Assembly: GCA_002707085.1 (NCBI GenBank)
Contig: PALY01000129.1
Location: forward strand, 1 to 8,385
Length of the DNA stretch: 8,385 bases
Reading direction: 5' to 3'
Origin: Deltaproteobacteria bacterium
GTDB lineage: Bacteria > Myxococcota_A > UBA796
In this document: piece after piece, positions 1 to 5,338 of the stretch
Position numbering within the stretch: position 1 is the stretch's first letter
Layout of the letters: each line of letters starts with the position of its first letter
Notes under the pieces: model-generated
The model's input: only the letters and a program-made list of their open reading frames with translations
The model's database searches: none
What the model was told of the DNA's origin: nothing
Made by a program: the position numbers and the translations under genes

Positions 1-106
1 TGAACAGTCTGGTCGAGAACGAAACTATTCATTGAACAGAACATACGTCGCGAATCAGTTGAGAACACTAGCCGATAAAATTGAAACCAACGTGGAGCCG
101 ATATGA
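1..106 (+). CDS. C-terminal end of a probable ArsR-type winged-helix regulator (5' truncated)
   Basis: Codons run in frame from base 2 and stop at TGA 104-106, giving the last 34 residues of a protein whose start lies outside the window. The visible part has a pattern GRERNYSLN, which resembles the beta-hairpin wing of winged-helix repressors (family pattern GRxxxYxLN). It is followed by an amphipathic segment NQLRTLADKIE, resembling the final dimerisation helix of ArsR/SmtB proteins. The DNA-recognition helix and any metal-binding cysteines are not in the window, so the family call rests on this short tail plus context. The context is strong: the stop overlaps the ATG of a metallothionein-like gene in an ATGA junction, and SmtB-type repressors are known to control metallothionein genes. 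A MarR- or PadR-like regulator is also possible. I am fairly sure it is coding and less sure of the family. Confidence 0.6.
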   Translation, partial: EQSGRERNYSLNRTYVANQLRTLADKIETNVEPI

Positions 107-198
107 GTAAGAAAGCCTGTGAATGTGATTGTAAAACGGACGAATGCTGCGCCAAGCAGACCTGCGAGTGCTGCAAGGAGTCCTGCTGCTGCGGCTAA
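103..198 (+). CDS. Metallothionein-like small cysteine-rich peptide (31 aa)
   Basis: This 31-residue peptide contains 11 cysteines (residues 6, 8, 10, 15, 16, 21, 23, 24, 28, 29, 30), arranged as CxCxC, CC, CxCC and CCC. The rest is mainly Lys, Glu, Asp and Ser, with no aromatic or large aliphatic residue beyond the initiator Met. That composition is what is expected of a metallothionein, which would bind soft metals such as Zn, Cd, Cu(I) or Hg in thiolate clusters in the cytoplasm. It has no histidines and is about half the length of the cyanobacterial SmtA type, so it does not match that family's pattern. It looks more like short Cys-only metallothioneins. The start has a good ribosome binding site (GGAG at 94-97, spacer 5). 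The ATG overlaps the stop of the upstream regulator-like frame, implying translational coupling. A hairpin at 226-254 closes the unit. The metal and the physiological role are inferred. Confidence 0.8.
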   Translation: MSKKACECDCKTDECCAKQTCECCKESCCCG

Positions 199-225
199 CC
201 AAAAGCCCAGTCAGAAACATGAAGC

Positions 226-254
226 CTGCCATCGTACCCTGTGTACGGTGGCAG
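226..254 (+). terminator. Strong hairpin, probable transcription terminator of the metallothionein unit
   Basis: A 12-bp stem (226-237 with 243-254) with one G-U wobble closes a 5-base loop. It sits 28 bases after the metallothionein stop. The 3' flank on the plus strand (TTGTGTGTGTGG) is T-rich but not a clean T tract, so termination may be imperfect. It also lies beyond the end of the convergent dioxygenase gene and might serve both strands. Confidence 0.55.
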
Positions 255-324
255 TTGTGTGTGTGGTTGCCAGACTGACGCCAACCCGAAAACCCATACG
301 GTTTCACACACAGTCGATGCTCAC

Positions 325-867
325 TTAAGTCCACCTCGGACCAAAAAACCAGGCCACCAATGCACGCCGGGTACCCGCAGTCACCGGATGAATCCTGTGC
401 CGAAGGTAGGACGGAAACACCAACACCGTCCCCTTTGACCGAAAGTCGGCATTGGTTTTCAATTCTTCAAATTCAAAATCACCGCCCTCATATTCATCCG
501 CACCGCTCAATTGAACGGTGACGGACAGTTTTCGGTCGAGGCCGGACTGACCGTTCCATTGCACGTCATGATGCCAGCCATAATGTCCGCCCTGTTCGGC
601 GGTGTACTCAGTGAACTGCATCTCTGATTGACGGTCGATGGCCACATTAAATCCACGGTGGTTGGCCTGTTCCACGTACGACCAAAGCAAAGATTGAATC
701 CAGTCATCTTCAAGCCAGCGCACAGTACACGAACGAATACCTTGCATGGTTTCAGCCGATGAAAACACAGTGGCTTTTTCGGGGGTTTGACGCAACGCAA
801 TTTCGGTAATCTTATCCACCTGTCCGGTGGTTAAGGTGGATGGCCAAACGTGGTAAAGATCGCGCAT
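325..867 (-). CDS. 2-oxoglutarate/Fe(II) dioxygenase, PKHD/prolyl 4-hydroxylase type
   Basis: This 180-residue protein is a non-heme iron dioxygenase that couples oxidative decarboxylation of 2-oxoglutarate to hydroxylation of a substrate. The substrate cannot be read from the sequence. The iron facial triad is visible as H99-x-D101 (in GWHHDVQ) and H157 (in RHRIHPVTAGTRR). R167, ten residues after the distal His, is the expected 2-oxoglutarate carboxylate ligand. The intervening strand pairs RKLSVTVQLS and EYEGGDFEF are typical of P4Hc-domain proteins. It is shorter than PiuC-type PKHD hydroxylases (about 225 residues), ending just after the catalytic barrel. It resembles the compact versions also found in marine phages. 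The ATG at 867 lies 15 bases after the stop of the upstream membrane-protein gene, with only a weak Shine-Dalgarno (GGGTAAG), so it is probably translated from the same transcript. Catalytic residues are intact. Confidence 0.88.
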   Translation of the reverse strand: MRDLYHVWPSTLTTGQVDKITEIALRQTPEKATVFSSAETMQGIRSCTVRWLEDDWIQSLLWSYVEQANHRGFNVAIDRQSEMQFTEYTAEQGGHYGWHHDVQWNGQSGLDRKLSVTVQLSGADEYEGGDFEFEELKTNADFRSKGTVLVFPSYLRHRIHPVTAGTRRALVAWFFGPRWT

Positions 868-882
868 ACTTACCCGTCTATT

Positions 883-1227
883 TCATCCACCATGGGAAAG
901 CTGAATCCCTGCCGTATTGTGGCGACTTTTCCGAACCAACCAGACCCCAATGGCAGTGCTGAAGGCATAGGTACCCAGGTAGGCAACCACCGCCGGCAGC
1001 CCATACAAAAACTGAACCAAAGCATCATGAAATGAACTCAAGCTGGATGCCCATTCCATCATATGAATGAACACCATAAGATAAGCGCTAAGGTGACTCT
1101 CGAGATCCATCGGCCCCACGACGAAGGCATGAGTGGCAGCAAAGAGTCTCCAAACATCTCCCCAGATGAACAGATACCCAAGATTCCTGAGAATCGGCTC
1201 TCTTCTTTTCGCAAGATAAGATCGCAT
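883..1227 (-). CDS. Small integral membrane protein of unknown function (114 aa)
   Basis: I do not recognise this family. The N-terminus is basic (MRSYLAKRREPILRN). It is followed by a moderately hydrophobic segment at about residues 16-39 that contains D24 and R27, then a better segment at about 45-62. The longest segment, at about 71-98 (LYGLPAVVAYLGTYAFSTAI), is followed by the basic RKSRHN. Basic charge at both ends suits two true spans with both termini in the cytoplasm, the first segment being amphipathic or re-entrant. The start at 1227 has GAGGA nine bases upstream. It is the first gene of a two-gene minus-strand operon with the dioxygenase. No link between membrane protein and enzyme is evident beyond co-transcription. 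A weak -10-like TATAGT lies on the minus strand at 1284-1289. Confidence 0.68.
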   Translation of the reverse strand: MRSYLAKRREPILRNLGYLFIWGDVWRLFAATHAFVVGPMDLESHLSAYLMVFIHMMEWASSLSSFHDALVQFLYGLPAVVAYLGTYAFSTAIGVWLVRKSRHNTAGIQLSHGG

Positions 1228-1388
1228 AACGAGTCATCCTCGCGGTATCGGTAGCTGCTCGGGTCCCCCATCGAACCCATCTAACTATACAAAAAAGTAT
1301 TCGTTCATGTTTCTATGACCATATTCCAATAAAAACCGGCCATACACATCCACAACTGCCACGACCCCTCATTCAACTGGAGGATTCC

Positions 1389-1844
1389 ATGCCTGAAGTC
1401 GAATACCGAACCATCGAAGGTGTACCCAACAAAGAGGTTTTGTCTTTGGTCCTCAAGGTGAGCGATGACGCTTTCTCAAACAAAGGAGACATCACTGAGT
1501 ACCAGAGACATCTAGCAGGCAAAAGGAACATCTTGACCTGTTTGGCACTCAACAATGGCGAACCGGTAGGGTTCAAAATTGGATACGAAGACCGACAACA
1601 CTACTTTGAGAGTTGGCGTGGTGGAGTGGTTGAGAACGCTCGACGCAAAGGCATTGCCGACCAACTTACTCGGCATCAGCACGCATGGTGTGAACAACAG
1701 GGTTTTCGGATCATTACAACCATCTGCAGCAACGAAAATGTTGCAATGCTGATCTTGAACTTTCGTCATGGGCTGCGCATCACGGGCAGCTACTTTGACC
1801 GGGGACAACACCTCAAACTGATCCTACAAAAACATCTCACTTAG
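1389..1844 (+). CDS. GNAT-family N-acetyltransferase
   Basis: This 151-residue protein has the length and layout of a single-domain GNAT enzyme, which transfers an acetyl group from acetyl-CoA to an amine. Motif A is visible at about residues 79-98, with the pyrophosphate-binding loop ARRKGIA (84-90, Q/R-x-x-G-x-A form). It is followed by a helix ending at about residue 103. The strand ITTICSN (109-115) and NVAMLILNFRHGLRITG (117-133) match motif B, where an Asn precedes the helix leading to the last strands. The substrate cannot be predicted. The ATG is preceded by a strong ribosome binding site, TGGAGG at 1378-1383. It is the first plus-strand gene after the divergent region 1228-1388 and probably has its own promoter there. 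It is separated from the following HAD gene by 74 bases that include a weak, T-less hairpin (1847-1871). Confidence 0.88.
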   Translation: MPEVEYRTIEGVPNKEVLSLVLKVSDDAFSNKGDITEYQRHLAGKRNILTCLALNNGEPVGFKIGYEDRQHYFESWRGGVVENARRKGIADQLTRHQHAWCEQQGFRIITTICSNENVAMLILNFRHGLRITGSYFDRGQHLKLILQKHLT

Positions 1845-1918
1845 GAACCACAATCCTCAGATTCCAGTGGTGACACAATGAATCGGTGCTTGGCAACAAG
1901 ACACATTAAGGTTCACCC

Positions 1919-2527
1919 ATGCTGGTAGTTTTTGATTTAGACGGTACCGTGATTGATTCGTCCAAAGCGTTGTTGGAGTCACATAAAGAAGCATGGGCCA
2001 GCCTTGATCTGCAATGCCCGCCGGATGAAGCCATCTTGAATCTGATTGGCCTTCCGCTGGTGGACACCATGCGCATGCTCGACCCCAAACAGGATCCACA
2101 CGCCTTGGCTGAGGCCTACTCCCAAGCGTATATGCGGATGTCGTCAGAACACGAACGACTCTTCGATGGAATCACTGAACTGATGGCCCGACCCTTTCGT
2201 GCGGCAGTGGCCACGGGCAAGAGTCAACGAGGAGCAGACAGGGCTGTGAATCAACATGGTTTTGCCCATCGTTTTGAAGTCGTACTTGGCGGAAACTCCG
2301 TACCTAAGCCCAAACCAAACCCTGATCTCCTATACGCCATCATGGAGGCCACAGGAACGAAGGACCTCGTGATGGTTGGAGACACCACCTACGATTTGGA
2401 AATGGCCCATGCTGCAGGTGTAAAAGCCATTGGTGTGAGCTGGGGTCACCACTCCGTCGAGAGACTAAAAAAATGGGCGCCTGTGGTCGATACGGTTGAA
2501 GAACTGGGACACAGTCTTGGGGTCTAA
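1919..2527 (+). CDS. HAD-superfamily phosphatase, phosphoglycolate phosphatase-like
   Basis: This 202-residue cytoplasmic hydrolase has all four HAD motifs. Motif I is FDLDGT, with nucleophile D6 and acid/base D8. Motif II is the Thr in AVATGKS (T99). Motif III is K132 in KPKPNP. Motif IV is GDTTYD, with Mg-binding D155 and D159. A helical cap sits between motifs I and II (about residues 15-85), placing it in subfamily IA beside phosphoglycolate phosphatases and beta-phosphoglucomutases. The cap does not let me choose a substrate; phosphoglycolate or another small phosphate ester is most likely. The ATG at 1919 has TAAGG seven bases upstream. The next gene starts one base after its stop, showing an operon with the VOC protein. 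The catalytic set is complete. Confidence 0.9.
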   Translation: MLVVFDLDGTVIDSSKALLESHKEAWASLDLQCPPDEAILNLIGLPLVDTMRMLDPKQDPHALAEAYSQAYMRMSSEHERLFDGITELMARPFRAAVATGKSQRGADRAVNQHGFAHRFEVVLGGNSVPKPKPNPDLLYAIMEATGTKDLVMVGDTTYDLEMAHAAGVKAIGVSWGHHSVERLKKWAPVVDTVEELGHSLGV

Positions 2528-2528
2528 A

Positions 2529-2915
2529 ATGCACACACTCCGAATCGTTCGGCCCACAGACAACCTTCAAGAAGTGGCGAAGATGTATCAAGTTGGACTG
2601 GGCCTACAGGTGCTGGGTTCGTTTGAAAACCATGACGGATTCGATGGCATCATGCTGGGTCACCCACAATCGCCCTACCACCTTGAGTTCACCAGCAAAG
2701 CAGGTCATGAGGCAGGCCAAGCACCAACCCCAGAAAACCTATTGGTCTTCTACATTCCTGATCGGGTTGAATGGGAGACAGCGTGCGCAAAAATGGTGGA
2801 ATCGGGCTTTGTATCGGTTGAATCTTTCAATCCATATTGGGACCGAAACGGACGCACATTTGAAGATGTTGATGGCTATCGGGTGGTCCTACAAAACAGC
2901 GAATGGAACCGCTAG
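2529..2915 (+). CDS. VOC (glyoxalase/bleomycin-resistance fold) protein, YycE-like
   Basis: This 128-residue protein has the paired beta-alpha-beta-beta-beta modules of the vicinal oxygen chelate fold. The first half (2-60) includes GLGLQVLGSF, FDGIMLGH and YHLEF. The second half (70-125) includes LLVFYIPD, FNPYWDRNGRTFEDVDGYRVVLQ. The NPYWDxxGRTFED segment resembles the YycE-like branch known from Bacillus. E53 (in HLEF) sits at a usual metal-ligand position. The second-half glutamate of the family pattern DPDGNxIEL is V120 here, so classical four-ligand metal chemistry is unlikely. The start at 2529 is chosen over an upstream in-frame ATG at 2496 because 2529 follows the HAD stop by one base, has GGGG six bases upstream and begins exactly at the first strand. 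Function is unknown; binding or modification of a small metabolite is plausible. Confidence 0.87.
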   Translation: MHTLRIVRPTDNLQEVAKMYQVGLGLQVLGSFENHDGFDGIMLGHPQSPYHLEFTSKAGHEAGQAPTPENLLVFYIPDRVEWETACAKMVESGFVSVESFNPYWDRNGRTFEDVDGYRVVLQNSEWNR

Positions 2916-2953
2916 TTATGTACACAGCCCACCAATCATGAGACCATGATGCC

Positions 2954-3898
2954 ATGCGAAACCACGGTCATTTTCAAGAGTTGATTCCCATTGCTCTACG
3001 GTCGATACCCTACATCCTGCAGAGTCATGTATTCAAGGCCTACTGCGCCCTTGAGAACTTGTACGCAGAAAGGCCACATTGGAGTCAACAAACATGGGAA
3101 TACTGTACTGAAATCATTCGGACGGACGAACCCAAGGTCCAGGGAATCATCGCACCAAAACTGATGGAGATAGACGAAATCGTCGATCCTACATCCGGAA
3201 GAGACTTCGGACCCGACTGGATCCTTGGGAGAGGTTTGATGCCGCTCTCCTACTGGGCAATGCGCCAAAAATACGAAGAAATAGGATTTGCGGACCTGTT
3301 TCAGCAATACCTCAACAAAGCACTGGACCACCCCAAGTACCTCGGCCATGAGATTTCTGTATTGGCCGGCAACTGGCAGTTCTACAACGATGTTCTCTCT
3401 TCCGACGAAGCTTCTGAGCGCATGCAATTGTTTCTGCAGCGCTTCACCGAGTTTGCTGTCACGACCTTTGATAGTGGAAACGATACGGTTTTTGACCACC
3501 CATCCATAGATGCGACCCCATCCGAAACAGAGATTCTCCACGAAGCATTGTCCAATCCAGGATTCTTTGGACACAACGTTCTTGCATTCGTATGGTCCCA
3601 ACGCATCCAATCAATCATGGACGAAGAGCAATACAAAGCGTCGCTGCACAACCTGACGGTGATGAATCGCTGGCACAGCTTTGGAGAAGCGCCCAAACAG
3701 GTGAATCCACTCGACGTAGATTGGACCGAATCGATGCTGGATGAACGTTTTGAGCGCTACTTTGCTGACGGCCCCACAAATATTCACCAAATCACGCTGG
3801 CCGATGCACTGCTCTGGGTTTGGAATCATCACCCCGAATACCGAAGGCTTTGTGCAGCCAACATCGTGTGCTTCACCAATGGCGTGAGTCCAAAATGA
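2954..3898 (+). CDS. Tryptophan-rich helical protein of unknown function (314 aa)
   Basis: I do not recognise this family. The protein has no signal peptide and no membrane segment, is rich in predicted helix, and contains 10 tryptophans, many beside other aromatics. Notable segments are GRDFGPDWILGRGLMPLSYW (about residues 82-101), the glycine-bounded GHEISVLAGNWQFYND (about 131-146), GFFGHNVLAFVW, and DALLWVWNHHPEYRR near the C-terminus. There is no nucleotide-binding loop or obvious catalytic triad. An in-frame stop at 2939-2941 makes 2954 the earliest possible ATG, although no good Shine-Dalgarno precedes it. It begins 38 bases after the VOC gene on the same strand and probably rides on the HAD-VOC transcript. 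It ends 27 bases before a convergent gene. It is surely coding given its length and regular composition, but the role is open. Confidence 0.78.
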   Translation: MRNHGHFQELIPIALRSIPYILQSHVFKAYCALENLYAERPHWSQQTWEYCTEIIRTDEPKVQGIIAPKLMEIDEIVDPTSGRDFGPDWILGRGLMPLSYWAMRQKYEEIGFADLFQQYLNKALDHPKYLGHEISVLAGNWQFYNDVLSSDEASERMQLFLQRFTEFAVTTFDSGNDTVFDHPSIDATPSETEILHEALSNPGFFGHNVLAFVWSQRIQSIMDEEQYKASLHNLTVMNRWHSFGEAPKQVNPLDVDWTESMLDERFERYFADGPTNIHQITLADALLWVWNHHPEYRRLCAANIVCFTNGVSPK

Positions 3899-3925
3899 GA
3901 CACAGGGCCAGTATTCGCCGGCAGA

Positions 3926-4294
3926 CTACTCCCAGCCGCACCGACCATAAATACAGGCTGGCTCGCCATCAATTGGGCAATATCCAGTGGTATCAAACTC
4001 AATTGTACAACCGGCGGCTTCAGCGTCATCGATAAAGCCCAACACGTAGCTCGCATTGTAATCATAGCGAACCACAACATCGTCGGTGTCACAACCTACG
4101 CCAGTGTCAGGGATCACCTGATCGCACTGCTCGTCCACCACACACGAATCGCCGTAATCAAGCTCGACATCAATCATTAATTGGTAATCAGAACAGGCGA
4201 TATCGGTCGTAGAAGGATCTGCGGCGGTATCTCCGCCACCACCACAAGAACCCATCAACATAAAAGACAAAGCTACAGTTTCAACGGCATTCAT
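3926..4294 (-). CDS. Small cysteine-rich lipoprotein (122 aa)
   Basis: The N-terminus (VALSFMLMGSCGGGGD) is a short hydrophobic stretch ending in lipobox M-G-S-C, so C17 is the predicted lipid-anchored residue. A flexible Gly/Asp/Ala/Thr linker follows. The mature part holds eight further cysteines (34, 51, 57, 68, 96, 106, 114, 119), enough for four disulfides. The spacing CVVDEQC and the ending ACIYGRCG resemble the small extracytoplasmic Cys-rich lipoproteins that are abundant in myxobacteria. It has no enzymatic motif, so a structural or binding role on the cell surface is inferred. The signal lacks the usual N-terminal Lys/Arg and carries E5. An in-frame TGA at 4304-4306 and the lack of another start codon make 4294 the only sensible start. 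It diverges from the NTF2-like gene and converges on the 314-residue gene. Confidence 0.75.
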   Translation of the reverse strand: MNAVETVALSFMLMGSCGGGGDTAADPSTTDIACSDYQLMIDVELDYGDSCVVDEQCDQVIPDTGVGCDTDDVVVRYDYNASYVLGFIDDAEAAGCTIEFDTTGYCPIDGEPACIYGRCGWE

Positions 4295-4322
4295 TTTACA
4301 CTCTCATTTTTTTAGACACCGT

Positions 4323-4342
4323 TATCTACCCGTAAGTAGATA
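4323..4342. repeat. 7-bp inverted repeat upstream of the lipoprotein gene, possible operator
   Basis: TATCTAC and GTAGATA form a perfect inverted repeat around a 6-base centre. It lies 28 bases upstream of the minus-strand lipoprotein start, where a repressor site could act. It could also fold as a weak hairpin followed by TTTT on the plus strand, but no plus-strand gene ends nearby. The symmetry is visible in the sequence; the function is only inferred. Confidence 0.3.
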
Positions 4343-4494
4343 TTTTGCAAGTGACGGTTCAGTGCCAATTAAAACGCGCAGCATTTCTCGCTTGAGTCAG
4401 GATCCCAGTTCGAATTGAGAGACCGAAAATGTTCATCCAGGCCTCACGACAACAGGGATGAAATCGACCATCACCCATGATATTGGTGCTTCCT

Positions 4495-4519
4495 AAACAC
4501 TCTTATTTCTCGAGTGTTT
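4495..4519. repeat. 8-bp inverted repeat before the NTF2-like gene, possible regulatory hairpin or operator
   Basis: AAACACTC and GAGTGTTT form a perfect inverted repeat with a 9-base centre. Its end lies 40 bases upstream of the ATG at 4560, so it falls in the promoter or 5' leader of that gene. No T tract follows on either strand, which argues against a terminator. A dimeric repressor site or a leader hairpin are the alternatives. Confidence 0.35.
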
Positions 4520-4559
4520 GTATGAAAAACCTCCTTCCACCCCACCCTAGGAACATCAC

Positions 4560-4892
4560 ATGTCTACCTACCAAAAATGGTCCGCTGGAATCGACAAACG
4601 AGACGCTGATGCGTTGATTGCCTGCCTTCACGATGACTACACATTTGTCCGGCATCAATCCGGAACCAGCATGAACAAAGACCAAATGGCAGAAATGCTT
4701 CGAGGATTCATGAGCAGTGACAGTGTTGTGGTTCGCGAACAGCGTTGCCTGTACGAAAATGAAGACATCATGGTGGAACATTCTGTGATGGACTTCGCTG
4801 ACGGCAGCACTGAGTCCATCATCGGCTTCAATCGCCTCAAAGACGGCCTGATTGTTCATACAGAGACGGGTGCTACTGCGATCAACAAATAG
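4560..4892 (+). CDS. SnoaL/NTF2-like domain protein (110 aa)
   Basis: This small cytoplasmic protein has the size and order of a one-domain SnoaL-like/NTF2-like protein. An N-terminal helix YQKWSAGIDKRDADALIACL is followed by HDDYTFVRHQSG, the usual start of the curved sheet. Then comes a helix MNKDQMAEMLRGFM and three long strands (about residues 55-65, 70-81, 84-108). These folds form a cone-shaped pocket that serves as an isomerase, hydrolase or ligand-binding site. No specific catalytic pair can be assigned, although H33 and several acidic residues could line the pocket. The start has AGGA seven bases upstream. It stands alone, preceded by an inverted repeat and followed by a candidate terminator at 4929-4952. 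Activity and substrate are unknown. Confidence 0.83.
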   Translation: MSTYQKWSAGIDKRDADALIACLHDDYTFVRHQSGTSMNKDQMAEMLRGFMSSDSVVVREQRCLYENEDIMVEHSVMDFADGSTESIIGFNRLKDGLIVHTETGATAINK

Positions 4893-5338
4893 CGAATCCA
4901 TTTGAAGCCAAATCGGAACCCAGGGCATGGCGTCCGCTTCCATAGCGGCGCCCTTCCCTTTGTACCTCCGTCGAATCGTTAAGCGGCCAGGTGCAACCCA
5001 CATCGGCTCTCATCACATGCCCATGTTACCCGGCCCATCCACGGCTCCACCACTCCCAAGTGACTGGGCTAAAACCCTCTATTTGTTTTGCCATACGACA
5101 ATTCGGACAATTCGTGGTGCCATAGACTGCGTACAAACCAAAATGCACTCCGGCACTGTGGCCTGAAGCTTGCGACCGCTGCACACGGCTGAATATGACT
5201 CTCACCAAGATTGAATCGCAAAAACCTGAGGTTTAGTCCATACAAATCACGGGCCACGAACGCAGTCCTTTGAACAACCGCTGGGCGCAGCTCCGTTCAT
5301 CACACTGGAATACGGTACCGTAGAACTCGGAGGGGAGT
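4893..5338. other. 446-base intergenic region without a convincing gene
   Basis: No open frame here has a good ribosome binding site and protein-like composition. It contains a GC-rich hairpin at 4929-4952 close after the NTF2-like gene and a short direct repeat CAATTCG at about 5099-5113. On the minus strand (5026-5208) a 60-codon frame carries a CPNC motif and may be a gene fragment. The last bases before 5339 hold the strong ribosome binding site of the large lipoprotein gene. I found no clear promoter boxes. Confidence 0.5.
4929..4952 (+). terminator. Candidate intrinsic terminator after the NTF2-like gene
   Basis: GGCG-(bulged T)-CCGC at 4929-4937 pairs with GCGGCGCC at 4945-4952 around the loop TTCCATA, giving eight GC pairs with one bulge. 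The following bases, CTTCCCTTTG, are pyrimidine-rich with only a short T run. It lies 36 bases after the gene's stop codon, the right place for a terminator. Confidence 0.4.

Noticed and set aside
59..81. TTGAGA and TAAAAT resembling promoter boxes before the metallothionein gene
   Set aside because: They are only 11 bases apart and lie inside the reading frame of the upstream regulator-like gene, which explains the sequence better.
1284..1289. TATAGT on the minus strand as a promoter for the membrane-protein operon
   Set aside because: No acceptable -35 box at 16-18 bases; kept only as a remark in the gene entry.
1847..1871. Hairpin ACCAC-AATC...GATT-GTGGT between the GNAT and HAD genes as a terminator
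   Set aside because: The stem is short, has an internal bulge and is not followed by a T tract.
2496..2528. Earlier in-frame ATG for the VOC gene at 2496
   Set aside because: It would overlap the HAD gene by 32 bases, and the extra residues precede the first strand of the fold; 2529 has a better ribosome binding site.
2996..3610. 204-codon minus-strand frame over the 314-residue gene
   Set aside because: It is the antisense shadow of a longer, more regular plus-strand frame and has no recognisable domain.
4503..5003. 166-codon minus-strand frame over the NTF2-like gene
   Set aside because: It is antisense to a well-supported gene with a good ribosome binding site and has no family resemblance of its own.
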